DNA from: Stentor roeselii
Taxonomy: Eukaryota > Ciliophora > Heterotrichea > Heterotrichida > Stentoridae
Length of the DNA stretch: 34,217 nt
Assembly: GCA_006503475.1 (NCBI GenBank)
Contig: RSEH01000368.1
Location: forward strand, 1-34,217
Reading direction: 5' to 3'
Part shown: in pieces, positions 11,101 through 20,600 of the stretch
How positions within the stretch are numbered: position 1 is the stretch's first letter
Layout: every line of letters starts with the position of its first letter
Position numbers and translations under genes: made by a program
Notes under the pieces: model-generated
What the model saw: only the letters and a program-made list of their open reading frames with translations
Told to the model about the DNA's origin: nothing
Databases searched by the model: none

Positions 11101-12284
11101 ATAAACTTGAGAACTTGAAGGAAGTTGCACTGTTGAAAGACTTGCCTAAGTTGATTATTTTGGATATTTCGGGAAATGCTCTGACTAAAGAACCGGATTC
11201 GAGGTTGCATATTATTTTTAATCTCAAAAAACTCAAGGTTTTAGATGGGGTCGGAATTGAGCAGAGTGAACAGGCATTCGCAAAAGAGACATTCGGAGGA
11301 AGACTAACAAAAGACCTCCTCGAAAGCAAGCTGGGAGGTCTAACCACTCAAGAAATAAAAATCCTAGACCTATCAAACTCCAAGCTAAGAAGTTTCGACA
11401 ACATGTTCAACTCAGAGACCTTCCCATCTCTCCAAGAGTTAAACCTAACCGGAAACTACCTGACTTCAATGAAGAGTTTCGGTCAAATGCCACGTTTACT
11501 AAAGTTACAACTTTCTCGTAACCGAGTCGACGGTTTTTACTCCGGGGAAGGAAAAGGTCTGGAAGGTTTAACCCTTCTCGAGACATTAGACCTTTCCTTC
11601 AACAGTATCCAGTTAATGGGTGGTTTAGGTTCAGTTTCCCTTCCACATCTAAAAATCCTAATACTAGCTCACAACCAAATCGTAAAAATCGAAGGTCTCG
11701 AGAACTTCACAGGTCTTCGAGAGTTAGACCTTTCAAGTAACGCAATAAAGCAAATCGACTACAGTTCTTTTTCATCTCCTTTATCCCTTCGTTTCTTACG
11801 ACTTGACGATAACCGTATCAGGACCTTGGTGAACCTTTCTCGACTAGTCAAGCTTCAATGTTTGCAGATAGTTTCAAACCGCATTCAGGACTTTGTAGAA
11901 GTCGAACGATTAAGAGACCTGCCGAATTTAATGGAACTGGTCCTTTCTAACAACCCGATAGTAAGAAAAATTCCTTATCGCCTCAACGTCATTAAAAGAT
12001 TGCCACAGTTGATGTTCCTCGACGCGCAGGAGATTAACAACGAGGAAAGAGAACGGGTCGAACTGGCACAAGAGACAAAACCGCCTCCTTTAGTCCATCT
12101 AGTCCCTCAGCCGACACAAAAAGTCCCTGTTAAGCTCACTTCTGTCAATTTCGATGCGGTTTTCACTAAAGCTGGCGATGGGTCCTCTAAAAGACCCTCT
12201 TCAGGAACGGCTTTGCAAGGAGTCATCGGCGTTACTGCCCTTGGGTCACATTTGAAGGGAAAGAACTTGAAGCCCAGGAAATAA
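8181..12284 (+). CDS. LRRC9: LRRC9 orthologue: leucine-rich repeat protein with an inactive PARP-like domain
   Basis: The spliced protein is 1362 residues (human LRRC9 is about 1450). Exon 1 is 8181-8222 and exon 2 is 8238-12284. The 15-nt intron GTAATTTTAACTTAG lies between codons; removing it joins 14 upstream codons in frame to 28 further codons before the Met at 8322. An in-frame TAA lies upstream of 8181 with no ATG between, which fixes the start. LRRs occupy about residues 55-200, 669-790, 849-1010 and 1052-1272. LRRC9 family motifs are visible: NPVCNLCNY then LYHIP, MYYNMRIKT, FEEGKPADNWYTSC and FGGRLT. Residues about 405-595 resemble a PARP catalytic fold (IHNRFL, LFYAGD, SGHLLICKVFMG, LPEYLVEFEY) but without the H-Y-E triad. 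LRRC9 is little studied and found mainly in ciliated organisms, so a ciliary role is likely but inferred. Confidence 0.93.
8223..8237 (+). other. 15-nt phase-0 intron in LRRC9
   Basis: The sequence is GTAATTTTAACTTAG. Removing it keeps the frame and adds 42 residues before the next in-frame Met at 8322. If it is retained, its own last triplet is an in-frame TAG. An A sits at position 10, a candidate branch point shared with the other two introns here. Length and ends match heterotrich (Stentor) introns. Confidence 0.88.
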
Positions 12285-12297
12285 TATAATTTAGATA

Positions 12298-12816
12298 ATG
12301 GACTTCTCAGCTTGCACTGATTTTCCTGAGATTGCGTTTAGACCACTTGTTACTCGACTTTCTCCGAGAGTTAATAAGCAAAATATCACTTTTCCTTATT
12401 TGGAAAACTCGGAATGGATGCAGAAGAAATTAGAAGAGACGACTCGCATTGAATCAAGGGTTCTTAGATATGAGTATAAAGATTTAGGGGCTTTTTATGA
12501 AGGAAAAGGTGAAAAGGGAATGAAAAGACTTGAAAATAGCCCCAGGAGGAACTTTGATTATCTGGATAATAGTCGATTGAAGGTTGGATATCATCATAGG
12601 TGCCAAACGGCAACTGACTTGGAAGAAGTTAGGCTTTATCAGAACTTTCTGAATCAGAGATTGATTAGGAAGTTTAAAGTTATTCGAAAAGAGCTTCTTC
12701 CACAGACTAAAGCATATGGAACCGTTAAGTGTGAGTCTCCTATTGTAGGTCTCAAGGTGAGAGGTATCATGAAAAACTTTACAACTCGTAGAAAAGTTAA
12801 GAGAGTTACAAGTTAG
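12298..12816 (+). CDS. Basic 172-residue protein of unknown function
   Basis: I do not recognise this protein. It is rich in Lys and Arg with a strongly basic C-terminus (TTRRKVKRV), has no signal peptide or membrane segment, and contains a likely helical middle part (residues about 35-65 and 105-130). The ATG lies only 13 nt after the LRRC9 stop in another frame, and no GT...AG pair of suitable length joins the two. It ends with TAG at 12814-12816. Codon use resembles neighbouring genes and the frame is open for 519 nt, so it is probably a real gene. The start could be a later ATG if 13 nt proves too short for a promoter. It may be cotranscribed with LRRC9; this is inference. Confidence 0.7.
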   Translation: MDFSACTDFPEIAFRPLVTRLSPRVNKQNITFPYLENSEWMQKKLEETTRIESRVLRYEYKDLGAFYEGKGEKGMKRLENSPRRNFDYLDNSRLKVGYHHRCQTATDLEEVRLYQNFLNQRLIRKFKVIRKELLPQTKAYGTVKCESPIVGLKVRGIMKNFTTRRKVKRVTS

Positions 12817-12841
12817 TTTGTAACTGTTGTTAATAGTAATT

Positions 12842-13015
12842 AAGGGTCGGAGAATTCAAGGATTATAAGGATTTTATTATATAATAATAAAGGGTCAGAG
12901 ATTCAAGGATTATAAGGATTTTATTATTTAATAATAAAGGGTCAAGATTCAAGGATTATTAGGATTTTATTATTTAATATAAGAATCAAAGATTCAAGGA
13001 TTGGAATTTTAATAT
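12842..13015. repeat. Minisatellite of about 44-48 nt, 3.5 copies, in the convergent gap
   Basis: Units start at 12842, 12890, 12937 and 12981, with spacing of 48, 47 and 44. Each has AAGGGTC or a variant, then ATTCAAGGATTATAAGGATT, then an A/T tail. The first tail contains the perfect palindrome TTATTATATAATAA at 12874-12887. The array fills most of the 256-bp gap between the 3' end of the 172-residue gene (+) and the 3' end of the PHIP-like gene (-), so it may lie in both 3' flanks. Confidence 0.85.
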
Positions 13016-13072
13016 TAAGAAGAGTTGATGTCTTAAGGGAAGACACTTGTGGAGTATAGAGAAAGTATTAGA

Positions 13073-15853
13073 TTAAAGATAGTTTATTTTTCTTAATTTC
13101 TTGAACTTGTTTTGAACGATTTCTTGACTAACAGGCAACTTATCATAATTCTGTGGCAAGTAAACTTGAAACTCAAGACTAACATCAGCTCTGACGATAG
13201 CAGGAGGGTCAATAGTAGTATCCATGATTTCTTTTTTCACACCTTCAAAGATCCTCTTAAACTCTTTACATTCCACAGAACCTTTTCCAAAGAACTCCAA
13301 GACAACATCTCCAAACACCTGCAAGTCATAAAAAGCCGCAGCTTTACTTCGATAAAACCCTGAAGCGATTCTATCCTCAATGATTTTCAAGCTCAAAGGA
13401 TAAGCAACATTAATTTTATAAGCCTTACTTCCAGGTTTCGCAAGAAGATTAACATTCTGAGTAAATCTAGTCAAATTCGTCTTCCTAATCTTCAAGATAC
13501 TTTCCCTTTCACAAACCCCAGACTCCCAAAAGCTAATCCTTTTTTGATTCTCTAAAACAATAGCCTTCCAAGGTGAAAGCTCGAGCATCGGCTCGAGCGG
13601 AGACAAGTCAACAACATGAAAGACTTCATTAGACTCATTGAAAAGAATCACTTGAGTTGGATTTTCTTGAAAAATTTTAAGTTTTTCTAGATATTCTTCA
13701 AGATTTATCAGGAATTTGATGGGAGACTCGACAAGGTAAATAAATGTTTTTGATGAAGAGCCGAGGACTGATAGATGAAGTTTACAGCAGATGTTTTGAG
13801 AGACCAGGTTTAAAACGCCTTGAGCAGGCCAGAGCCATTCAATGTTAACGACTTGCATGGCGGTGGGAAGTGAGTAGTCAAGAAGGTCTAAGTCAATGAT
13901 TGGCACGTCGGGGTGGGTCCGGAGGTATTCTTCGAAGGCTTGCATTATGAAGACGACTTTATCACCGACTTGGTAATGCTCTGCTCGGGGTTCATAGAGA
14001 GTCACACCCGCTCTTAAAGCGACTTTGACTTCTTTGCATGTTTTTGAAGATTTAAAGCAGACTAGACAGACTTCTTCTTCAATCACGCCGTGGAACTTTT
14101 CGAAACAAGAAGAATGAAAAGTCCTTCCACATTCATTGCACCATTTATTCGACTCAAGCATCAGTTTTTTACATCTAAAGCAACGTAAATCACTGTGAAA
14201 CTCAAGAACACTGTGAACGCTATTCACATCTTCTTCTAAATTCACACTTTCCCTGTCAGACTCCAGTTGAATCACGTCTTCTTCAAAGAAAAACTCGTTA
14301 GCTGCTTGAAGTTCCTGCAAATGAAAGTAATTGTAAAGGTCTTCTCGACTTGCTGCATTGTTACAAAAGCCTTTTCTTCTGTAAAACATTGAAAGACCTG
14401 GCTGGAACTTGTAAGGGTTGAGTTTAAAATCGCATAAAGTCAGTTTCTGAGTGAACTCGCTCAGGTAGTCAATTGAAAAAAACTGCTGAATGGGTGCAAG
14501 GGTCAAGTCCTCAGCTTCTGTAAAGCCGAAAAGTGAATGAGTGCCTTTCGAGCTTCCTGATATTAAAAGGTCGTCAACCCAGACGAGATGATTGATTGAA
14601 ATTTCAAAGCCGTGAAGAAGACTTAAATTTCCTGTTTCTTTATGAGAAAATAGTTGTATAAGGTCAGGAATCAACCAAATAACGATGTTTCCTTCTTTGT
14701 CACCTGAAGCGATTACTCCTTCGTTTTCATTGCTGGATAAGGCTAGGATTAAACCTGGGTAATTCACTTTTTCAATAAAATCAGGAGCTTTACAGTGAAG
14801 TTCACTACATCCTTCTTTATTTTCACTGCAAAATACAAAGTTTATCCCACACCACTCTAGAAGTCCAGAGCCTGTCATTGAAAAAATGAAGGACGTAAGA
14901 GAAGAGTTGTTTTTCCAGAACCTCAGGACCTGTTCCTCTGAAAACCTCCACAAATTGAATTCTTTTCCTCCAGTTGCGACAAGATTTTCATATCTCGAGC
15001 ATTTAACAGAATTGACATGATTTTTGCAGAGATAGTCGCAAGCAAGGCTGAAATCATTCAAATCCCAAAACCTAAGATGGGAGTTTCCTGCAGTGACCAG
15101 GTACTTCAAGTCGTGAGTCACAGCAGCTGCAGTGATAGAATCCATTTGAAAGACTCTCGGCTCGAAGCCTTCTTCTAGTTCGAAAAGACTCACTTTTCCA
15201 CTTTTCTCAAATGTAAGGAAAGAGTTGGGTTTTATGACTTGAAGTGTAAAAAAATTACTGTCGACTTGCAGTTCAGTCATCACATTGCCAGTGTAAAAAT
15301 GCCAAATGATTATCTTTTTAATGCACTGGGAAAATACAAGGCTTTCACTGCAGGTTATTGTGACTAGCTTTGATTGATGTCCATGGAAGGTAAATTCTAA
15401 CATTCCTGTTTGAGTGTCCCATACTTTTATCAGTTTGTCGTTTGAACCTGTTAGAAGATAGTGAAGGTAACTGGAAAGACATGAAATATTTGCTGGGTCT
15501 GAAATTTTTTCAGGGTCTTTGTGACCGACAAATGTTTTTAGCCAGGAAAAAAAATTGAATTTTGATGGAGATGGTTTTTTGATTGATGAAGATGGATTCA
15601 TCGGGTTTAGACTTGAGGTTAGGATTATATCTTGGAACCATGGAAATGATACTTCAAGGTCTCGGAAGGAACTTGACTTTGGACCTGATAGGGTTCGTCG
15701 CATTGGGAATATGTTTAGCGATTCAACCTATTTTAGAAATACCTTCGATATTAGAGCTTCGCTTATTTCTGAAAAATCTGAGGAGGAGTTTAGGTATTTG
15801 CAGATTCCGAGGATTGTTTCTGTGTGCTTGTCTTTTAGGAACTTTTCCATCAT
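13073..15853 (-). CDS. PHIP/BRWD-like chromatin reader: WD40, PHD finger, Tudor-like region, divergent bromodomain
   Basis: The spliced protein is 921 residues, about half the length of human PHIP. Exon 1 is 15853-15743 and exon 2 is 15727-13073; the intron at 15742-15728 is in phase 0. Two adjacent ATGs open the frame, at 15853 and 15850. The N-terminal segment made continuous by splicing (...ISKVESLNIFPMRR) matches the helical N-terminus of PHIP/BRWD proteins, which supports the intron. WD40 blades run about 115-435 (GSNDKLIKVWD), followed by the family motif QFFSIDY near 450. A C4HC3 PHD-type finger lies at about 548-592. A Tudor-like region (QVGDKVVFIMQ to LSPWKAIV) lies at about 618-753. 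A bromodomain-like region with the PHIP-type signature VAYPLSLKIIEDRI...GFYR starts near 812, but the usual acetyl-lysine Asn appears to be Phe. Likely a nuclear histone-mark reader. Stop is TAA. Confidence 0.87.
15728..15742 (-). other. 15-nt phase-0 intron in the PHIP/BRWD-like gene
   Basis: On the minus strand it reads GTATTTCTAAAATAG. Splicing joins codon 37 (Lys) to Val-Glu-Ser and restores the conserved N-terminus. If retained, it gives an in-frame TAG. Position 10 is A, as in the other two introns. Confidence 0.88.
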
Positions 15854-16048
15854 ATCCCCCCTAGTTTTACATAAAGTTTATTGAATTGTTATTAGTTGGT
15901 AGAGAGGTTTTTTTGATAGAACTAGTATCAATATCTCTTAATCTAATCCCAACGCTTAAATCTCCCGAATCTCCTTCTACTAAAACAATCATAAATAAAC
16001 CCAGAAAATAACCCATCTCAACTCTAATAATTTCCTATAATATCAGAT
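15854..16048. promoter_or_regulatory. Shared divergent promoter region
   Basis: These 195 bp separate the start codons of the minus-strand PHIP-like gene and the plus-strand coiled-coil/ankyrin gene. Next to the PHIP-like start is a C6 run on the + strand (G6 on that gene's sense strand). The half nearest the ankyrin gene, from about 15927, is nearly free of G on the + strand and holds several CCC triplets, like the LRRC9 leader. Both promoters must lie here or inside the genes. No specific element is identified. Confidence 0.5.
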
Positions 16049-16876
16049 ATGAATAAATCTCACTCGAAAAAAGTGCTACTTCAGCAAACTCTCCAACAAC
16101 TCGAAGAAGAAAACTCTTCCCTAAAGTCTCAATTAGTCGAAGCTCAGGCATTAATCGACAGTCTTCGGAAAGAAAACCAAGCCCTGACAAAGCGTTTATC
16201 CTCCTACACCTCCAAGCCAGAGGACTTGAAAACACAAGAAAAATCTCCTCAAGAAGTTCCAAACAATTCCCTAACAAAAACATGCGATTTATGCAAACAA
16301 GAGATCCCGAAGCCCAACTTTGACCTGCACCAAGTTCAATGTATGAGAAAAAACACTCGATGCAAGTTCTGCAATTTAATCTTTCCAGTCGCTAGTCTAG
16401 AAAATCATCTTAATGACATGAAAGGAAACTTTGAAGGACTTGCCTTTGATGTTGAAGAAGGGAACATTGGAAGTCTTGCAGAAAAAGAGATTCATGGATG
16501 TCATTTTGACTTGAAGGAAGAGAATGAGATTGGGAATAGTCTTTTGCATGTAGCTGTTAAATGTGGAAGAAGGGAAGTTGTTCAGTTTCTGTTGAATAAG
16601 GGAGTTGATATCAATATTGTCAATTCTTTTAATGAAAGTGTTCTGCATGTTGCTTGTGGAAAGCTTAAAGACTTTTCTATGCTTCAGTTTCTGGTTAGTA
16701 AAGGCGCGGATGTGAAAATACTTAATTCTATGGGAGATTCTGCGATGGATGTTGCAAAAAGAAGTGGATTTCTTGATGCTGTTTTGTATTTTCAGAATAA
16801 AGTTAGTGTTAGGACTAGACCCATGAGTGCCAGACAGGTTGGTAGACCTGGAACTGGGATAAATAAACTTCATTGA
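16049..16876 (+). CDS. Coiled-coil, TRAF/XAF1-type zinc finger and ankyrin-repeat protein
   Basis: This is a 275-residue soluble protein. Residues about 8-52 are a coiled coil (QQTLQQLEEENSSLKSQL, then a further heptad stretch). The first zinc-binding unit is complete: C79-x2-C82-x11-H94-x3-C98. A second copy begins with C105-x2-C108-x11-H120 but has Met at the fourth ligand position. About three ankyrin-like repeats follow at 163-252, with the typical SLLHVAVKCGRREVVQFLLNKG and SVLHVACG segments. The C-terminus is basic. It is probably a scaffold or adaptor that dimerises through the coiled coil; partners are unknown. It has no intron, ends with TGA, and is divergent from the PHIP-like gene. 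Domain assignment is confident, biological role is not. Confidence 0.85.
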   Translation: MNKSHSKKVLLQQTLQQLEEENSSLKSQLVEAQALIDSLRKENQALTKRLSSYTSKPEDLKTQEKSPQEVPNNSLTKTCDLCKQEIPKPNFDLHQVQCMRKNTRCKFCNLIFPVASLENHLNDMKGNFEGLAFDVEEGNIGSLAEKEIHGCHFDLKEENEIGNSLLHVAVKCGRREVVQFLLNKGVDINIVNSFNESVLHVACGKLKDFSMLQFLVSKGADVKILNSMGDSAMDVAKRSGFLDAVLYFQNKVSVRTRPMSARQVGRPGTGINKLH

Positions 16877-17603
16877 TCATAAGAAATCATAAAATTAAAT
16901 TATCTTATTGATTAGCTATAAAGAATTAGGTGAATCTATCTTATCAAAGTGAATTATCGAACAATCTAACTGAATATTGAAGGTTTAATAAGCTAAAACT
17001 CTTCATGATGGTCCTCTCTTTTCTATCACTCATACTTTTTAATCCATTTGCTTATTTGTATGTTCCTTTTATTTAATTAAGGGTATAAGAGCATAGAGTG
17101 CCAATTTTAATAAATATCTTATTTAATGGTAATCAACTATTAATCTCTGAATGTTTTGAAGTGAATAACCCAAATATATTCCTATCTAGTTTATCCAATA
17201 AAGAATGAAACATTATTTAATAAATATTTGATAAATTTTCTTGAAAGTAAAGTTTTTTTAGGAAGATTTATCTCTAAATTATCTAATACTTTGTAAAAGA
17301 ATAATACATAATGGAGTATAAAATTTTTTAAGGACTTAAGAAAACTGGAGAATTTATTAACTTTATGATAAAGAAATCTTTTGAGCTGATCCTAAGTACC
17401 AATAAAAGCTCAGATTCTATTAACATTAAATCGATCATAGAATCTTCAGCTTCAAGCATCTTGTAGAGTAAAATATTCGAAAATAAAATGTGATTCCAGA
17501 ATTATAGTGATAGATTAATTATTAAATTTACCTTTAACTATTCGAAATGCACTCCAGCTTGTTTTCTTGTGATAAAGGAATTTGAATATACTTGTTGAAA
17601 TAA
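16877..17603. other. AT-rich spacer before the LamG/Cys-rich membrane protein
   Basis: Stops are dense in all frames and no conserved coding is visible. A 23-codon hydrophobic frame starting at 17005 looks like a signal peptide but ends at once, and is recorded as rejected. No repeat or RNA gene was recognised. Confidence 0.55.
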
Positions 17604-20600
17604 ATGGCTTTCATTTTTACTCTTCTTTTCCTTGGTCTTGCTCAAATTCTTGAATATCGTTTCTGGAAGAACTATGGACAAATAATTTATGATTACTCAG
17701 GGAATAATCTTAACGGTGTAAACGGTATAAATTCTAGTATTGACTCTAATGATTGCCTACAAACTGACAGAGGAGTCTACTTAAAGACTCAGTGTGTTAT
17801 AAATTTACCCCGGTTTATTTTGCCAAATCCTGTTTCTATGATAATTTGGGCAATATCTGATGACTTACACGATGTCGGTAGATTGATTAATAGATATAAC
17901 ATCTCAAGGTCCTTCCAAGTACTCCGCTTAAAGCTCGACTCTAGAGGCCAACTTAATTACCAAAGCCAAGCATCCTTATACTCAGACCGTAGTTCTAACA
18001 ATCAATGGCCATCAAGTAAAATTTATTTAGTGACCTGGACATTGATAACTGGAGAAATAAATTTAAATTCAGTTAAATTAAAGATAAACGGAGTTTCAAT
18101 CCTAACATATACAGATACAGTTAATTATCAAGAATTGACACCTGCATCATCTTTCAATATCGGATCAAACAATGGAAATTTTTCAGGCTTTGGGGGATTT
18201 GTTTGGTATTTTTCCATTCACAACAGATCAAATATTGAAAATTTTTACTTAAGTGTTTTAAGCACCAATTGTTTTATCGGGAATTGCTCAAGTTGTGACC
18301 CAAGTTTCGTATTCGAAACTCTTGGAACAGGTTGTGGCCCAAGTTCATTAAGCAATAAAACCGATTCATACGGTAATAATTGTTCTTCAGATTACGGCTG
18401 CAGAGGTTCTTCACAAATCAAGTGTGACTGCCCCACCAAGAGTTGCGAGTTCATAAATTCAAATGATTGTTCATGCATCAACTCAACATCAGGCACTAAA
18501 TACCAAGCTTCATGCAGTTGCTCTTCTCTTGGACAAGGTTGTTGTAATGTTGAATGCTCTTCATGTTCTTCTGAAACTACATGTTTGACTTGCAAGGCAA
18601 AGTCTTCTGAAGTTATTGATGGAAAATGTTTTTGTAGCAATGGATACTTCCCTGACCCTGCAAGTGTTAGTTTAAAGTGCTTATCATGTATTCCTGAATG
18701 TAAAACTTGCAATAATGCAACAAGTTGCATCGAATGCGCTGATATTTCAGCTTTTATTGTCAATGGAAGATGTAAGTGTAAAACTGGATATTATGCTTTA
18801 AGCAATGCAACTAGCTTTAAATGTTATGAGTGTCTTGGTGAATGTTTTGAATGTGAAAATTCATTAAATTGCTTGAATTGCAAAGACAATAATTCTATTG
18901 TTGTTTCAGGGAGATGTATTTGTGTAGATGGATATTTTGGAGATTACTTTGGAGGAGTCTTGTCGAAATGTGTGAAATGTGATTATTTATGCAAAAAGTG
19001 CTTAGGGATTGGAATGTGTGTTGAATGCTCTTCTGTGAATGCTGTTCAGATTAATGGGGTTTGTCAATGTAGCCCTGGGTATTGGATGGATATTGGAAGT
19101 GATCTATGCCTGAAATGTCAAGAACCTTGCTTGACTTGCTCAGCTCTTAATTATTGTCTAACTTGTACAATGGAAAGATCTCAGATTATTAATGGAGAGT
19201 GTTTATGCTTAAATGATAGTTTTAAGGATTCAAATAATTGTCTTCCTTGCCAAGACCCATGCAAATCATGCACTTCTTTAAATTCATGCACAAGTTGTAT
19301 CAGAAATAATTACATTATAATTAATGGAAAATGTATATGTCCAGATGGATTCTATGAAGATTTTGGCTCTTGTCTTCCCTGCCAAGACCCATGCAAATCA
19401 TGCACTGGTTTAACATCATGCGCAAGTTGTATCAGTAATAATTATGTTTTACTTAATGGAAAATGTATATGTCCAAATGAATTCTATGAAGATTTGGGCT
19501 CTTGTCTTCCCTGTCAAGAACCATGCAAATTATGTACTGGTTTAACATCATGCACAAGTTGTATCAGAAATAATTATGTTATAGTTAATGAAAAATGCAT
19601 TTGCCCAGAAGGGTTCTTTGAAGATTTGGGCTCTTGTCTTCCCTGTCAAGAACCATGCAAATTATGTACTGGTTTAACATCATGCACAAGTTGTATCAGA
19701 AATAATTATATTGTATTTAATGGAAAATGCATATGCAAAGATGGATTTTATGAAGATTTTGGCTCTTGTCTTCCTTGCCGAGATCCATGCAAATTATGCA
19801 CTTCTTTAACATCATGCACAAGTTGTATGAGAAATAATTATGTTATAGTTAATGGAAAATGCATTTGCCCAGAAGGGTTCTATGAAGATTTGGGCTCTTG
19901 TCTTCCCTGCCAAGATAACTGCAAGAAATGCTTATCTCTGAGCATTTGTAATGAATGCCAAGATGAAAATTATATTATTTTTAATGGAGAGTGCATCTGC
20001 ACTGAAGGGTTTTATAATAAAAAAAAATCATGTCTTCCCTGTGTAAGCCCTTTATGTCGATTTTGCATTTCAGATTCAAAATGTACGGATTGCAAAGAAA
20101 ATGCGATAGTTAAAGAATCAGAATGTGTTTGTATGAAAGGTTATTCATTCAATGATACCTGTGTAAGAAATTACTTCTCAGCAATACTTAAAATTACTGA
20201 AGAAAATTCCATAAGTCTTCATTTTTCTGAGTCTCTAGATAGTAATCTTGAAAATCAAAATATTTTAGTGCAAATTGATGGTCATAAAGTAAATTTTGAT
20301 CTAAAAGCTAAGAGCAGCTCAGAATATAAGTTAAAAATAAATGAAGATCAAATAAAAAGTGACTCAACCTTAACCCTAAGTTTTAAAAAGAACCTTGTTT
20401 CAGAAAATAATTCTTTGTTAAAAGAAAAAAAACTTTCAGGCCCTCTACATTTAAACGAGCAGATCCTAGAAAAAAGAAAACTTGGTGAAAAAATAAATTC
20501 TGCTAAAAATATCGCGAAAAATGGATTATTTATAGGCCTTTCTATCGGAGCTTTCAATATTATTTCTTTTCAAGACACCTCATCCTTGTTTGACTTTTTA

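Noticed and set aside
12280-12300. An intron fusing LRRC9 to the 172-residue protein
   Set aside because: There is an AG at 12293-12294 but no GT 15-16 nt upstream, and the LRRC9 C-terminus ends where the family normally ends.
17005-17078. Short frame encoding a signal-peptide-like hydrophobic stretch (MMVLSFLSLILF...)
   Set aside because: It ends after 23 codons, no 15-16 nt intron extends it, and the flanks are noncoding. Hydrophobic frames are common in T-rich DNA.
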